From Dolomedes plantarius (lineage: Eukaryota > Arthropoda > Arachnida > Araneae > Dolomedidae), in the NCBI GenBank assembly GCA_907164885.2, contig OU015496.1, positions 183,963,874 to 184,027,873 of the forward strand: a stretch of DNA of 64,000 bases, in the 5' to 3' direction. This document shows positions 10,384 through 22,265 of this stretch, piece by piece. The notes under the pieces are model-generated. The model did no database searches. It saw only the letters and a list, made by a program, of their open reading frames with translations, and had not been told where the DNA came from. How positions within the stretch are numbered: the first letter of the stretch is position 1; each line of letters begins with the position of its first letter. A program made the translations under genes and the position numbers.

Positions 10384-12100
10384 CAGTTGATGTTATCCTC
10401 GACAGAACTGAATTAGTAGATAGAACGGCTATAGATATAAGTATATCGAGACTTAATTACTTAAAAGTATTACAGAGTTATCTATACACATCTTTACATG
10501 TTAGGAGGAAAGTATATCACTCATCATGAATATCATCAAGGATCTATATTAGGAGTGTCAACTGCAACCTTCAAATTTCGTGCCCTGAAAGATGCATGAA
10601 TCTGCTATTAACTTTTCTGCTTTTAAAAGCGTCTGCGATTCAACGAAAGTGATTAAAAAGAAAAGATATTTACATTTGCACTCTAATAGACTAAATTTAA
10701 ATTTACGCTCTTAATTTATTTTTATTTTTTTTTTTTTGGGGGGGGGGATTGGGTTTTTTTCCGAGACTCTTTTATGCTAAAAATCTCATTTAATAGAGAA
10801 CCTGGGAAGTTATAATATCCAATAGGAAAAGAAAAGAAAAAGTTCCTTTCTTTCATTTTCTTTTTTTTTATAAATCCCTTCTCTGTCTTGTAATACAATA
10901 ATCTCTTCCTTCCAGATACATTACATTGCTAAAAATTTCTTAACTCTGTTCTGCACAGAATTTTTGAAAAAACATAAGGTATGCCTTGTTCATAAAAATT
11001 TCTCAATTATTTCTAGAGATCGAAACAGTACTCTAGAAAAAAAATTTCTTGTAACTGCAGTCCCCGTTGAAATATATAAATGTTTCTATTAATAATTCGA
11101 CGAATGATATATATTTCTGTATTACAAAATAAACTTCGTTATGACTTACAGAGAAACTCCGTTATACCGAAATGCTTTATGTAATATGGTGATTTATTAG
11201 CACATAAAGATGGATTATAAACAATGGTTCAGTCGAAAATTTCTTTGAGTGGTAAGCTTTGTCAAATAGAAGTTTGTTATATGGCGACTCTACTCTGTCA
11301 GCCTACTCTCAATCGGAGCAATAAATCGAAATATCTGGAAAGCAGGGAATGAATAATTAATAATTTATCGTTCATCCCCTATTTGTTATTCTATTCTTTT
11401 GTCTGATATTCCTTTTGACATCCAGCATCTACTTCACACGAGTGACAGTCAGGGATATGTACCATAATTCGTTTGATCAATATGGTAAGATTTTAGAAAA
11501 TGTCACCTTGGTTGAACAATTGAAATTCTATGTCAGTTATAGATTTTTGAAGCAACTGCTTTTAAACAAACTATCGATTAATGTATTCTAACCGAATTTT
11601 AGTTTGAGCACACATTTATGGCGCACGCATATATGTTTACTGCAGGAATTTTTTTCTTAAATTCCATAATTGTGTGCGTACACACACTCCGGTGATATTA
11701 TTGTTTTTTTTACTTCCTATGGCTATCAAAATACAAAGAAAACAAAAATACAATAGGAAAAAGGTAGAACAAAGATCAAAAACAAAAAGAGAGAAAGGAA
11801 AATCAGCATTGGCTCAAAAGGTCTCTCGCTCGCCAGTACCGCTTGAAAATACGTACCTCAAGCACAAAGAGCTTGTCAGCGTTGCAAATGAGAGATGTCA
11901 ATTTCCTCAGATGAATTGCACAGGGGACAATAAGGTGTTGAGAATGTGCCTACCATGAACAAGAGCGAGGCAGTCATGGCCTGACGCCATAGTATTACAC
12001 CTGGGGGCATCTGGGACATATCTCATGTTGCCAAGCCAAGCCTTACTATGATTTCCATCAGTTCACTCCTGGGTGAAATACAGCCTCATAGTTTTGCTAC
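10384..12100. other. no gene recognised
   Basis: AT-rich sequence. It contains a T-run followed by ten G at about 10730-10747 and some short open frames (such as 11674-11958, +) with basic, low-complexity translations. I see no family similarity, splice-bounded exon or terminal repeat. Confidence 0.35.
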
Positions 12101-12104
12101 TGAT

Positions 12105-12265
12105 GTTCTGCTCACAATGGTATAGTGGTTATATTCGTCATCTTACACGCAGTGGACTCAAATCCAGAGTAAGGCTTAGGTGTTACCGTGTTGTCCCCTC
12201 ATAGGGAGCAACGCTCGCACACGTAAATGGTGCTTCCATAAGAAAGTAGCTAGCAAGAGTTCGCA
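12105..12265 (+). repeat. tRNA-derived SINE family 2, copy a
   Basis: A pol III A-box-like TGGTATAGTGG at 12118-12128 is followed by a B-box-like GGACTCAAATCC at 12154-12165, the spacing of a tRNA gene. The downstream body GTGTTGTCCCCTCATAGGG...ATGGTGCTTCC matches the body of the minus-strand copy at 46530-46705. The B box is imperfect, so this is a decayed SINE head and not a functional tRNA gene. Confidence 0.7.
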
Positions 12266-12739
12266 GGGCTGATGGGTCAATATTGTAGAGACAAGGGCCT
12301 TCTCTACAATATTGACCATTAAAAAGAAAAAAAATTCCGAATGAGTAACCTCACTGAATATTAAGGAACTGGTCTATTTGAAATTTTGGAGATTGACGCA
12401 TCTTTCTTAGCTAATCTATCTACAAACTCAATACCATGGATTCCAGAATGTGAAAGTATCCACGGTAAAATAGTATGGTTTAACTGAGACTTTAACGTAT
12501 GAATAAGAGATCGATATTCAAGGATATTATTATCAGTATAAGGTAAAGATGACTCAGACGATATTATGTTGTTAAAATGGATATGCAGTTATTAGGAAGA
12601 TGTGTTAAAGTGAGGATTCATTACGTTGAGCGTAAACTTGTTTAAAATGTCATCCAAAGAATCATGACAACAGCGATCATTTAGTAACATATTCTTTTCT
12701 TACGTGATAAAACACTCATCTGTGGCTGTCTCTAAAAGC

Positions 12740-13440
12740 AGAATTTTTATTTCCGGTTATTAGATACGTTGAAGAGAGATCTAGGTATAGAGAACACTCT
12801 GTTTTTACAAGTGTTCATTTATTTGTATTTATGAAATAACATTAAAAAGTTCGAAATAAAAAGTCATGGGAAATAGCTACTTCTAGCGAAAGGAAATTTT
12901 CTGGATTTAAAAGGGTCTATTTAATTTATATTTATTCAATTAAGCACAATAAAAAATTCAAAATAAGCATTGATGGGTAATTTCTCATAAAGAAAGCAAA
13001 CTTTTGGTTTATAAAGACCTCATTTAGCTGTACAGGTACAAAGAAATTATACAAAGAAGAAAAATGTATGAAAATTAGCAATGATGAGAAAATAAGCCAC
13101 TCATAGAGAAATCAAGTTTTGTGGCTTTGAAAAGCGTCCTTTATAGTTATTAGGGCATAACACAATGTTAAAGTTCGAAACAAGTAATGGTGGAAGGAGA
13201 GTTAATGATAGCTGACAGAGACGGGACAGTTCCGGACTTCAGAAACATTCATTAAGTAGTATTAACGAAATTAAAAATAATAATAAGCTTAAAATAGGCA
13301 ATGATGGAAATGATCTACTCACAGACAGGGGTCAAATTTTTGGATTTCAATGAGCCCATTTAGTTGCATTAACGAAATAAAATACAGTAATACCCCAAAG
13401 TTAAGCGATAGATGGGATCGACGAAAGATCTCATAACAGG
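12740..13440. repeat. degenerate ~109-bp tandem array, left part
   Basis: A unit containing (T)TCRAAATAAGYAATGATGGG, then a CTACTCAYAGAGA block, then TTTGGCTTTAAAAAG, recurs with starts near 12851, 12958, 13069, 13175, 13289 and 13397 (spacing 106-114). Identity between units is modest, so the array is old. It has no coding potential. Further units appear at 14430-14692 and just after 16104, interrupted by transposon sequence. Confidence 0.78.
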
Positions 13441-13804
13441 AATTCGCTCGGGTAAAACTTTACGTGTATTTATATGCATAGATACTAGTTTAATTCAATA
13501 TGTTTTTTATATAATCCATGTGCAAAATGCGCGTTAGTACGCCAACAACAACAAAAAAAGCGTTGGGCAGACTACTTTATTGGATTTTTTTAAACCATCA
13601 ACATTTTTTTATATATACTCTCTTAGACAAAAACAAAAGAAAAAAAGACGCACAACGAAGGAGTTATCCGAATGGGACGAAAATCGGTAGATGTAATGTA
13701 CATGTACAGAAAAACAAATGATTACAATTTGACAAAACTTGAATGATTTATTCAAGAGAAAGAGCTTCACAAAGTCTAAAAAGTCAATAATGCATTGGTC
13801 CATA

Positions 13805-14222
13805 TCAGGCCTTTATGCAATCAGTTATTCGGCTTGGCACTGATTGATAGAGAGGACGGATGTCCTCCTGCAGGATATCGTTCCAAATTCTGTCTAATTG
13901 GCGCGTTAGATCGTCAAAATCCCGAGCTGGTGGGAAGGCCCTGCCCATAATGCTCCAAACGTGCTCAATGGGGGTAGAGATCCGGCGACCTTGCTGGCCA
14001 GGGTAGCGTTGGGCAAGCACGAAGACAAGCAGTAGAAACTCTCGCCGTGTGCGGGCGGGCATTATCTTGGTGAAATGTAAGCCCAGGATGGCGCGATTTG
14101 AATGGCAACACAACGGGGCGTAGAATATCGTCGACGTACCGCTGTGCTGTAAGGGTGCCGCTGATGACAACCAAAGGGGTCCTTCTATGAAATGAATTGG
14201 CACCCCAACGCATTTCGCACAT
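13805..14222 (-). pseudogene. Tc1-like transposase C-terminal fragment
   Basis: The minus-strand reading gives the second half of a Tc1-type DDE transposase: RRTPLVVISGTLTAQRYVDD, then TFHQDNARPHTAR with the second catalytic Asp, then WPARSPDLYP and, after a one-base shift near 13975, IEHVWSIMGRAF with the catalytic Glu, ending SRITDCIKA. The first half, with the helix-turn-helix and first Asp, is missing, and I could not find terminal repeats. The fragment lies inside the 109-bp tandem array. Confidence 0.82.
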
Positions 14223-14429
14223 GGATTATAAAAAACGTAACGAATTAAACTAGTATCTATGGGATTAAGGACCTATTAAATTGTTTTTTTTAACTCCCAC
14301 GCAAGGTCATGTGTTGTCCTAAACAAAGGACAGCATGGCGTTGTCAAACGAGAGAGGGGGAAAACCAAAAACCTCACGCGAACTCCGAGTTCACGTAAGT
14401 CGAGGTTTTGTAAGACGGGGTAATACTGT

Positions 14430-14692
14430 ACTATAAAGTGTTCAAAGTAAGTAATGATGGGAAATGGGCGACATGAATCTGGGAAAGTTTCCGTTATAAA
14501 GTAAAACATGACGAAACTGTCCAAAATAAGAAGTGAAAGATAGCTACTGATAGGTATAGGAATCTTACAAGCATTCACTTAGTTGTATTCATAAAATTAA
14601 ATACAACAAAATGTTCACAATAAGTAGTCATGAGAAGTAGGCTGATCACGTAAAGAGCGAGCTATCGGCTTTAAAACCACACGTTCAATGTA
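14430..14692. repeat. 109-bp tandem array, right part before Tc1-B1
   Basis: Units with CAAAGTAAGTAATGATGGGA (14440), a degraded one near 14525, and CACAATAAGTAGTCATGAG (~14616) continue the array seen at 12740-13440. The last unit is cut at the TA where Tc1-B1 inserted. TTTGAAAAAATTAAAATACA after 16105 resumes the repeat. Confidence 0.68.
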
Positions 14693-16103
14693 CACTGCTG
14701 GCCACTGTAAATGCAACACCCTGAAGGAAACATGCAAATAACATGAAATTTACAACATGCATTAGAGGAAGTGAGATATGCAAATGATTAGAATTTCAGC
14801 GCAGACGCACATCACTCGCGCCTGTGGCGCCAGTTCAAAGCGCTATTTAAGGCATGGAGATTTCGACGATTTCAAGTTCGGCAATTGTGTTTTTCTTGTG
14901 GTTTTCTCAAAAAAAAACGATCAATTATGCCTCGTCGAAAACAGCGATCATCTTTTGATCAAGTATCCGAGTTCGACAGAGGAAGGATAGTGGCCTACCG
15001 AGATTGTGGATTATCTTTCAGGGAAATCGGTAGTCGTGTTGGGCGAAACCAAACAACTGTAATGCGGATATGTGATCGTTGGATGCAGGAGGGTACGACG
15101 GACCGGCGTGTTCGATCGCATCCACCTCAGCGCACCACTTCACGTGATGACAGGCAAATTGTGCGCATGGCAGTGACGGATCGCTCAGTCACATCACGAA
15201 CCATAGCACAGCACATGCAGTCTGTAACGCATCATCCAGTGTCTGCGCGTACCATTCGACGCCGTTTACAGCAGAGTGGTCTGTCCGCAAGACGTCCATT
15301 GCTTTGTTTACCCTTGACGCAGAACCACAGACGTCTCCGCCGCCAATGGTGTGATGACAGAAGGATGTGGACGGCAGAATGGAATGAAATTGTCTTTACT
15401 GACGAGTCACGCTTCTGTCTGCAACACCACGATGGTCGCATTCGAGTCTGGAGACACCGTGAAGAGAGGATGCTGAACAGCTGCATTATGCACCGCCACA
15501 CTGGTCCTGCACCGGGTATTATTGTATGGGGCGGTATTGGATATCACTCTCGCACACTTCTAGTACGCATTGCCGGTACTTTAAACAGCCAGCGCTACAT
15601 CTCCGAGGTGTTGGAGCCAGTTGTCCTTCCTTACCTTCAGGGCTTGCCCACAGCCATATTTCAACAGGATAATGCGCGACCACACGTGGCACGCATTGTC
15701 CAACGGTTCTTCGTCAATCGCCAGATTGAATTGTTTCCCTGGCCGCCTCGCTATCCGGATCTTTGGCCGATAGAAAACATGTGGTCCATGGTTGCTCTAC
15801 GATTGACCCAGATTCCATCCCCAGCTGCCACAGCAGATCAACTTTGGCAACGTGTGGAAGATGCTTGGTCTGCTGTACCCCAAGAACTCGTCCAAAGTCT
15901 CTTTGAATCAATGCCGAGGCGTGTGGCAGCGGTGATCTCCAACAATGGCGGCTACTCTGGCTACTGATTTTGGCAGGAACCACACTTCACAGAAGTCTAT
16001 AAATTTAACAATTTGATACTTGGTCAACATGTTATCTACAAAATAAATTTTGTTGTGATATCTCTTGTCTTTCTTGGTGTTGCAATTTGGGTGGCCAGCA
16101 GTG
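14693..16103 (+). mobile_element. Tc1-like element B1, nearly intact
   Basis: Inverted termini CACTGCTGGCCACTGTAAAT and (inverted right end) CACTGCTGGCCACCCAAATT are flanked by TA on both sides (14691-14692 and 16104-16105). Total length is 1411 bases, typical for a complete Tc1 element. A second copy, 23429-24844, sits in a Penelope-like element. The interior carries one open transposase. TA duplication and full termini suggest a recent insertion. Confidence 0.95.
14927..15967 (+). CDS. Tc1-type DD34E transposase, intact frame
   Basis: 346-aa cut-and-paste transposase. I choose the Met of MPRRKQRSSFDQVSEF because it aligns with the start used by the sister copy; the longer frame from 14885 adds 14 residues inside the presumed leader. 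The N-terminal part holds a paired-like helix-turn-helix (SFREIGSRVGRNQTTVMRI) for terminal-repeat binding. The catalytic triad is visible: Asp159 in FTDESRF, Asp248 in QQDNARPH, and Glu283 in PIENMW, with 34 residues between the last two. It ends NNGGYSGY. The residue before PIE is Trp where the sister copy has Ser (PDLWPIE against PDLSPIE), and PRYPD replaces PRSPD, so activity is uncertain even though the frame is open. Confidence 0.93.
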   Translation: MPRRKQRSSFDQVSEFDRGRIVAYRDCGLSFREIGSRVGRNQTTVMRICDRWMQEGTTDRRVRSHPPQRTTSRDDRQIVRMAVTDRSVTSRTIAQHMQSVTHHPVSARTIRRRLQQSGLSARRPLLCLPLTQNHRRLRRQWCDDRRMWTAEWNEIVFTDESRFCLQHHDGRIRVWRHREERMLNSCIMHRHTGPAPGIIVWGGIGYHSRTLLVRIAGTLNSQRYISEVLEPVVLPYLQGLPTAIFQQDNARPHVARIVQRFFVNRQIELFPWPPRYPDLWPIENMWSMVALRLTQIPSPAATADQLWQRVEDAWSAVPQELVQSLFESMPRRVAAVISNNGGYSGY

Positions 16104-16282
16104 TATTTGAAAAAATTAAAATACAGTGAAATGTTCAATGTATGGCCAGTCACACAAAGAGCAAAATTTATGGCTTTGAAAATCTACAAAATTACGTTTT
16201 ATTGGAGTGAGGAAGTAAATGAAAGTACAATGAAAAGATTTAAAATAAACTGTGAGGGCTGGTTGGTTGGGAGAGCTACGGA

Positions 16283-16433
16283 ATTTTTTTTGCCATATTA
16301 GGGCTAATTATACCGGGACCTATTGCTTAAAGCCGATTCTGAACGCCTACAAACATCCAAGCCAATAGTGGGACTCGAACCCACAGTCTCTGGTATTGAA
16401 TGCCAGCATCCTAGCCATTCGGCCATCGCCCTA
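16283..16433 (-). repeat. tRNA-derived SINE family 1, copy a
   Basis: On the minus strand an A box TGGCCGAATGG (16415-16425) and a perfect B box GGTTCGAGTCC (16371-16381) form a tRNA-like head. It is followed by a body with AATCGGCTTTAAGCAATAGG and GGTCCCGGTATAATTA and an A-rich tail (AAAAAAAA near 16285). The plus-strand copy at 38850-39027 shares head and body. RNA polymerase III transcription and LINE-dependent mobility would be usual for such elements. It is not an intact tRNA because acceptor stem pairing is lacking. Confidence 0.85.
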
Positions 16434-16850
16434 AACCTGTGAAGTAATAGAAGTTACTGATATAGAAATCAAATATTCTAGAATGAAAATCAGAATATGA
16501 TATGCATTTTTCTTTTATATCATTGTGAAGTAAAAAGTGGGGAACTAGATATGTGTAACAAAACATTTGATTTGCTTCTGTTGCACGGTAATATTTCGTT
16601 AACACTAACCCTACAACTAAGGTTATAAAAATTTACAGATAAGTCTTTCTACTTAAAATTGGTAAGACTTATCCTTCAGTAAGTATACTTCAGATAAAGT
16701 ATACCTCAGAAAGTATACCTCCGATGATAGAAAATAACTGAAGAATATTTTTTAATTTGTTATAATTTATTTGTTGTTTATATTAACAGGATTTACGTAG
16801 GCTTAAAAACCAAACCCCATCCCCATGCAAAATCACATTTTATCCTACAC

Positions 16851-18000
16851 TAGCTGAAGTATCCGGCGATGCCCGGGATTTTAGGAATGTTTGTTATCCA
16901 AAATCAATTTAAAAATGAACACAGTATAAATAACATAAAAAATTATATGTGAAATGTTATAATCGTCTCAGAATTTTAGCCTTTCATCATTGTAGTACTA
17001 AAATCTGAAAAGTAAAAATGTCAAATTCTCTAATGTTTGTTAACAAAAATTAATTTAAAACTAAGCACAGTATAAATAACATTGAAAAAAAAACCTCGTG
17101 AAATCTATAAATATATAAATTTATAATAAACTCCTCAGAATTCAGCTAGAATTAGCCTTTCATTATTGGGGCAAAAAAAAAGAAGCTGCAAATACAGGTT
17201 CAGCAGAAATTTCCAATAGAACCATGATATGACTGCAGCGTGGATTGAGGGCTGCAAACCATTCACTCCTCTCCACATTTAACTCCTATAAACATCCTCT
17301 ACATATTAAATTCCTTTTCTCTCCATAATAAACTCCTCAGAATTTTGGTACATTCAGCCTTTCATCATAGTACTACTAAAAACTGAAACTTCCTCTCCAG
17401 AAATATAAATTTATTAATTTCAATAATTAAACACACACCAATGTAGAAATTACGCAAAAGTTTTTTAACCAACATTTGAATAATTCGTAAATGAAAAAGC
17501 ATATGAAAATAAAGATAATAAGAACTTCCGGAATCGAAATGAATTACCCTTAATTTTTAATTAATAAAAAAAACATAATATGAATAAAAACGATGGTTGT
17601 TTAAAAGCATATGAAAATAAAGCAATTATAAAGATAATAATAAAAAAGCATAAGAAAATAATGCTCGCGCATGAAGTTAACGTTACGATATAAAGATAGT
17701 AATAATAATATAAACCGCGTGCATAAAATATTAAGCTTTGAAAGCGAAATAAATACATTTTTAGAAAAAAACTACTTTTATTCGAGAAATTAAATACATT
17801 GCACAAAATTTTGATTTTATCGACTTTCTACCCTACAATTTACACCCTACTTCTTTTAAATAGGGTGTAAATATAAAGTTTTAACAGCCAATTGAATGGC
17901 AGTTAAAAACGATTGTTGTTTAAAATCATATGAAAATTACGGTATTATAAAAATAATAAAAAAAAGCATAGGAAAATAATGCGTGCGTATGAAGCTAACG
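16851..18000 (-). mobile_element. Helentron-type remnant, degenerate
   Basis: Read on minus, it ends ...CCCGGGCATCGCCGGATACTTCAGCTAGT, a form of the GC-rich 3' end followed by CTAGT seen in Helitron2/Helentron elements. The interior shares CAGTATAAATAACATAGAA-type blocks with the clearer element at 27446-28887. The 5' end is not clear, and the interior holds repeated AT-rich segments (CATATGAAAATAAAG, twice near 17500-17620). No coding sequence is evident. Confidence 0.5.
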
Positions 18001-18025
18001 TTACGATATAAAGATAGTAATAAAA

Positions 18026-18704
18026 ATCTATATATATTAAACAGTTAATTAACTGACCGACAAAATGATTGACTGACTGACATACAAAGTACAGACCAAA
18101 CCGCTGAACCAAAGGACTGAAATTTTGCATGGCGATTCTTCTTATAATGTAGGAGTAGAGTAAGAAAGATTTAAAAAAAAATTCTTCTTAGATTTTTTTA
18201 AATTAAATTTTTAAGCTGTTTTTGTAACTTTTTTCAACTTTGCATTTAAAATAATAATTTGAGGGTTGTAAAATTTATATCACGAAAAAGATCATAAAAA
18301 TTCCTTTAAAATGAAATTTTTTTCCAATCTTTACCTCCATTTTCAAATTTTGGGTGAATTTTTAAAGATTAATTTTTACAATTTAATTTATTAAATGCTG
18401 ATCATGTGATTTCTTTTTCTGGTACTTTAAATAAATTTATCGTCACGTAACAACGAAATAGACAAAAAAAAAATTATTTTTTTCTTGCTAATGCGGCAGA
18501 CGATTGGACATTATCCAAAAAAATATTAAAATACAGTAAAAGATATGTTCCTCAAACTGTACTATATTCTTTAGTATGTCCTATTAGATTTAATTTGAAT
18601 ATTTTCTTCTACATTATTTTGTCTATAAAAATATCCCTTACGATTTTTAAAAAAATATATTTTTATGTTTTCTTACATCATTTGTATACATTGATCATCG
18701 TATT

Positions 18705-18800
<96 letters not shown>
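18026..18800 (+). mobile_element. Helentron-type element, left part, ending in a (TA)n tract
   Basis: Begins with TCTATATATATTAAACAG and continues GACTGACTGACATACAAAG...CAGACCAAACCGCTGAACC, matching the start of three tandem elements at 39.3-42.7 kb. It proceeds through the same interior up to a long TA microsatellite (about 18708-18799). There the Penelope-like array starts. The element's 3' portion reappears at 27126-27243, so the two are halves of one element split in its microsatellite. Confidence 0.8.
18708..18800. repeat. (TA)n microsatellite, insertion point of the Penelope-like array
   Basis: About 46 TA units in uninterrupted tandem. In the related uninterrupted Helentron copy (41657-42355) the same position holds a shorter TA tract. 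A matching TA tract on the other side of the retroelement array lies at 27121-27164. Confidence 0.95.
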
Positions 18801-18802
<2 letters not shown>

Positions 18803-19248
18803 GTTTGATATTTAAAAACATAAAAAGAAAAAGTCAAAAACCGTACAGCAGCAGTATGAACAATTGAAAAATCCCACAGAAAGAATACTAATATGGAGAT
18901 GTACCTAAGTGACCGGGGGGTGTTGTAACCACCCCTCTCCGATTAAACATGTTTATGTGCCATGGCAACACTCTCGGTGGTCTGGTACATCCCCTAATTA
19001 TAAAGCAGTGCCTTTAGCCAAACTAACAGCAAGAAAAGAAGTTCAACAATCTAACTAAAATGTACAACACAATAATGACAAAAAAGACACTATAAATGAA
19101 AAAGAATACTTAAAAAGAATATAGCCCAGAATTACCTATTGAGTTGATAACCAACTATAACAAATAAAATATACAAAAGGAATGAAATAGAGAGCAGTTC
19201 AATCTATCACTATGTAAATTTAAACATTTAAGCCTTATAACCAACACA
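18801..19248 (-). repeat. inverted 3' end of a Penelope-like element
   Basis: This is the reverse complement of the 3' untranslated region of the Penelope-like copies (compare 21235-21690): it contains AAGCCTTATAACCAACACA at its inner end and the structured GGTACATC...GATGTACC block. It lacks the terminal ~90 bases present at the 3' ends of the sense copies. It joins the sense copy head-to-head at 19249-19260. Confidence 0.9.
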
Positions 19249-19260
19249 AAGAAATGTGGC

Positions 19261-21781
19261 AAGAAAAGCAAAGAAATGTGGTGTAATTTTAAACCAGTTG
19301 GATGACAATGGTAAAACCATTGAATAGTGTACAATTTCATACATGAATAGTGGCTTTGATAATATTCAATTTTCAAAATTATTTAGTCATTTAGATGCGC
19401 TTTTTCCTATACGTAATGTAAAACTAAAGGTTTCATATAAATATAATATTCCAACCAGCCGAAAAATATATAATTATAATGAAGTGTCTAAAAATTTAAA
19501 TATTAATGATACTAACAACTGTTTATGTAATAATCATTCACCAATTTTTAATAAAACATTTCAACATGTTATAACAGGTGATCTAGAAATACAGTTAAAA
19601 ATCGCGACTTAAAAAATGTTATGCTGAGGGGAACTGGTTGCCGTTTAGGTATAAAAAAAATGTATTACCCATGTTTATACAAGATTTGGAGACTTTTATT
19701 TATAACATGGCTATTAAATATAGCTACCTGTTAAACTATTTCGATGAATGGAGGAATTTGCTAATCAGTTTATTCAAACAACAGTATAATATTTTTAAAA
19801 TGAGAGGCAATATAAATAAAGTTAATTCATTGGAAAATATAAAAAGCGAGATAATAAATCTGCAAAAACATTTAGTTATTACTTATGTAGATAAAGTTAG
19901 TTCAAATTACGCATTTATATGTAAAAAGTTTTATCATGATTATTTAACCACTGTGTATAATGATACTACCATTTATAGTAAAATAAATAAGTCTCAAAAT
20001 GAAATTAATAATAAAATAAAAGCTTTATACCGAAAATTGGGTATTGACTTAACGAAAATGAATTACCCATATTTAATTATGGTACCTAAATTTCATAAAA
20101 ATCCCATTAAATTTAGGACTATAACTGTAGGCTGTAATACTTATCTCAATATAGCCAACGATCATTTATTAAAAATTCTCAAAAAAGTTTACAGTAAAAT
20201 TGATTCGGATGAATGTAATTTTATTAAATATAGTTATGAATTGATAGAACAAATTAAAACATTAACAGACATAACCTGAATTAAGAGTTACGATTTTCAA
20301 GATTTGTTTAACTACATTAATTTGGAGGATTTATATGATATCATCATGGCATTCTATGAAAAATATGACCTACAAGAATTTATGACAAGAAATAGATATA
20401 AAACACTATTACAGCTGGTTCTTTATGAAACAGTATTATTTAATGGAATGGGTTATTTTAAACAAATAGGAGGCATACCCATGGGGGGAGGGTGTTCTTC
20501 CGCCCTTGCGGATCTGTATCTGCATCAATATGAAACAGGAACATCGTTACTCAATGAAATGTTTTAGATATGTTGATGACGTAGTGATATTTTTTGAACA
20601 GGATTCACTCTGTGTAACTTTTAGCTTTTTTCCAAAGAGTCTCAAACTTTTAGAAACTGATCAAAATATGGATAAAAGTATAAATTATTTGGACTTATGT
20701 TTGAGATGTGAAGATGGAATTGTAAAATATAGTATATACGATAAGCGTGATAGCTATACATTTCCAATTAACAAAATGCTATCATGGCCCACATGCCTCC
20801 ATAAAAATGTTAAAAGAAATGTAATCGTCAATCAATTCCTACGTAACTATAAATTGAACAGCGATAAAGATAAATTAGTGTATGGTATACGGGAAATTAT
20901 AAAATTAGCTAAACTAAAAGAATTCCCAAAAAATTTTCTATTTAATATTACTAGCAATTTTTTGAAAATACCCAGGAAAGATTGCATTAATCGATTATTT
21001 TAACAAAATTGAATCAAAATTGAAATAAAATCTTAAGACATATAAAAAAAGTTCTTCAGGTGATATTTTCGTGTAAAGGTGAGTTCATTTTTCCTCTAAA
21101 CACCTGTTTTTGTATATTGTTACTTGGATTTATCCTGAGCTATTTAGTTTTGTATTTTGTATTGATCTAGTGTATAGGTATAGATTCTGACTTGGTGTAA
21201 TCATTTTCTTTTTGTGATCACTTTAATATGTGTTGGTTATAAGGCTTAAATGTTTAAATTTACATAGTGATAGATTGAACTGCTCTCTATTTCATTCCTT
21301 TTGTATATTTTATTTGTTATAGTTGGTTATCAACTCAATAGGTAATTCTGGGCTATATTCCTTTTTAAGTATTCTTTTTCATTTATAGTGTCTTTTTTGT
21401 CATTATTGTGTTGTACATTTTAGTTAGATTGCTGAACTTCTTTTCTTGCTGTTAGTTTGGCTAAAGGCACTGCTTTATAATTAGGGGATGTACCAGACCA
21501 CCGAGAGTGTTGCCATGGCACATAAACATGCTTAATCGGAGAGGGGTGGTCACAACTCCACCCGGTCACTTAGGTACATCTCCATATTAGTATTCTTTCT
21601 GTGGGATTTTTCAATTGTTCATACTGCTGCTGTACGGTATTTGACTTTTTCTTTTTATGTTTTTAAATATCAAACTTTAATATATATTATTGTTTGACGC
21701 TTTGGAGTTGCATAGCGGTTATTGGTGTCAACATGTTCTATTATCATTTATCTTATTTCTTCTAGCTCTTTTGTAACTATA
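19261..21781 (+). mobile_element. Penelope-like element copy 1, 5'-truncated
   Basis: Sense copy of the element whose longer version is at 21782-27125. It starts inside the region after the GIY-YIG domain (AAAAGCAAAGAAATGTGG, matching ~23220), retains the reverse transcriptase region and the complete 3' untranslated region, and stops at TTTTGTAACTATA. The next copy begins at once, so the two stand head-to-tail, as Penelope-like elements often do. At 19472 the frame is continuous across the point where copy 2 has a Tc1 insertion, giving the empty site. Confidence 0.9.
19343..21003 (+). pseudogene. Penelope-like reverse transcriptase, broken (copy 1)
   Basis: Pieces in three frames give an N-terminal Penelope signature (HVITGDLEI), then YPYLIMVPKFHKNPIKFRTI (finger/motif A region), GGIPMGGGCSSALADLYLHQ (motif B), FRYVDDVVIFF with the catalytic YVDD, and INYLDLCLRCEDGIVKYSIY further on. 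Breaks are visible: a frame change near 19610, a stop at 20277-20279 (Ser codon TCA in copy 2, TGA here), and a 5-base deletion just before YVDD (near 20564). Reverse transcriptases of this class copy RNA primed on cut target DNA. The YVDD and motif B residues remain although the protein is dead. Confidence 0.88.
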
Positions 21782-22265
21782 AAACATAAGATTGTTTTCA
21801 GTAGCATGGCGCTGGACATTGTTTATGTAGTGGTTTATTAATCGTACCAGTGGTAGTTGAACTATAGTATTTGTTACATGGAAAATTTAATAGTATAGTC
21901 TATTTTCTGTTTACATGGTAGTTTGGTTTGTTCTGTATGTGTTTAGCTGTTTTTATATTAAATTTATAAAAAGTTTTATAAAAGTTATAAAAATTATAAA
22001 ATTGTGAAAATTGTCCTCTCCCTTTCATTGGTTTTCTGCGTAATTCCTGAATGGAGGTAACTCTCACTTCCTTTGCTGTGGTGATTGCTGCTTGTGATAG
22101 AGTTGTAACAATGGTTATTTGTGTATATTGTAGTTAAGTGTATTTGTGGAGTCCCGGTGTAATCTATGTTTTGTGACTGTCCTTACCTTCAACTAATTAA
22201 ATTTAAAAATTGATAGGTCTCTTAAAGGATATATAGCGCCTGGCAACGTTGGTGCATATGTAACA

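Noticed and set aside
11674..11958. 94-codon open frame, basic N-terminal half
   Set aside because: Low-complexity Lys/Arg-rich translation, no family motif, no splice or promoter context; length is unremarkable for AT-rich DNA.
13518..13803. Open frames on both strands around 13.5-13.8 kb
   Set aside because: AT-rich, low-complexity translations beside a Tc1 fragment; no motif.
16283..16433. Functional tRNA gene
   Set aside because: A and B boxes are good, but the acceptor stem does not pair and a conserved non-tRNA body follows and recurs at 38.9 kb; it is a SINE.
18595..18801. Open frame of alternating Tyr-Ile
   Set aside because: Translation of the (TA)n microsatellite.
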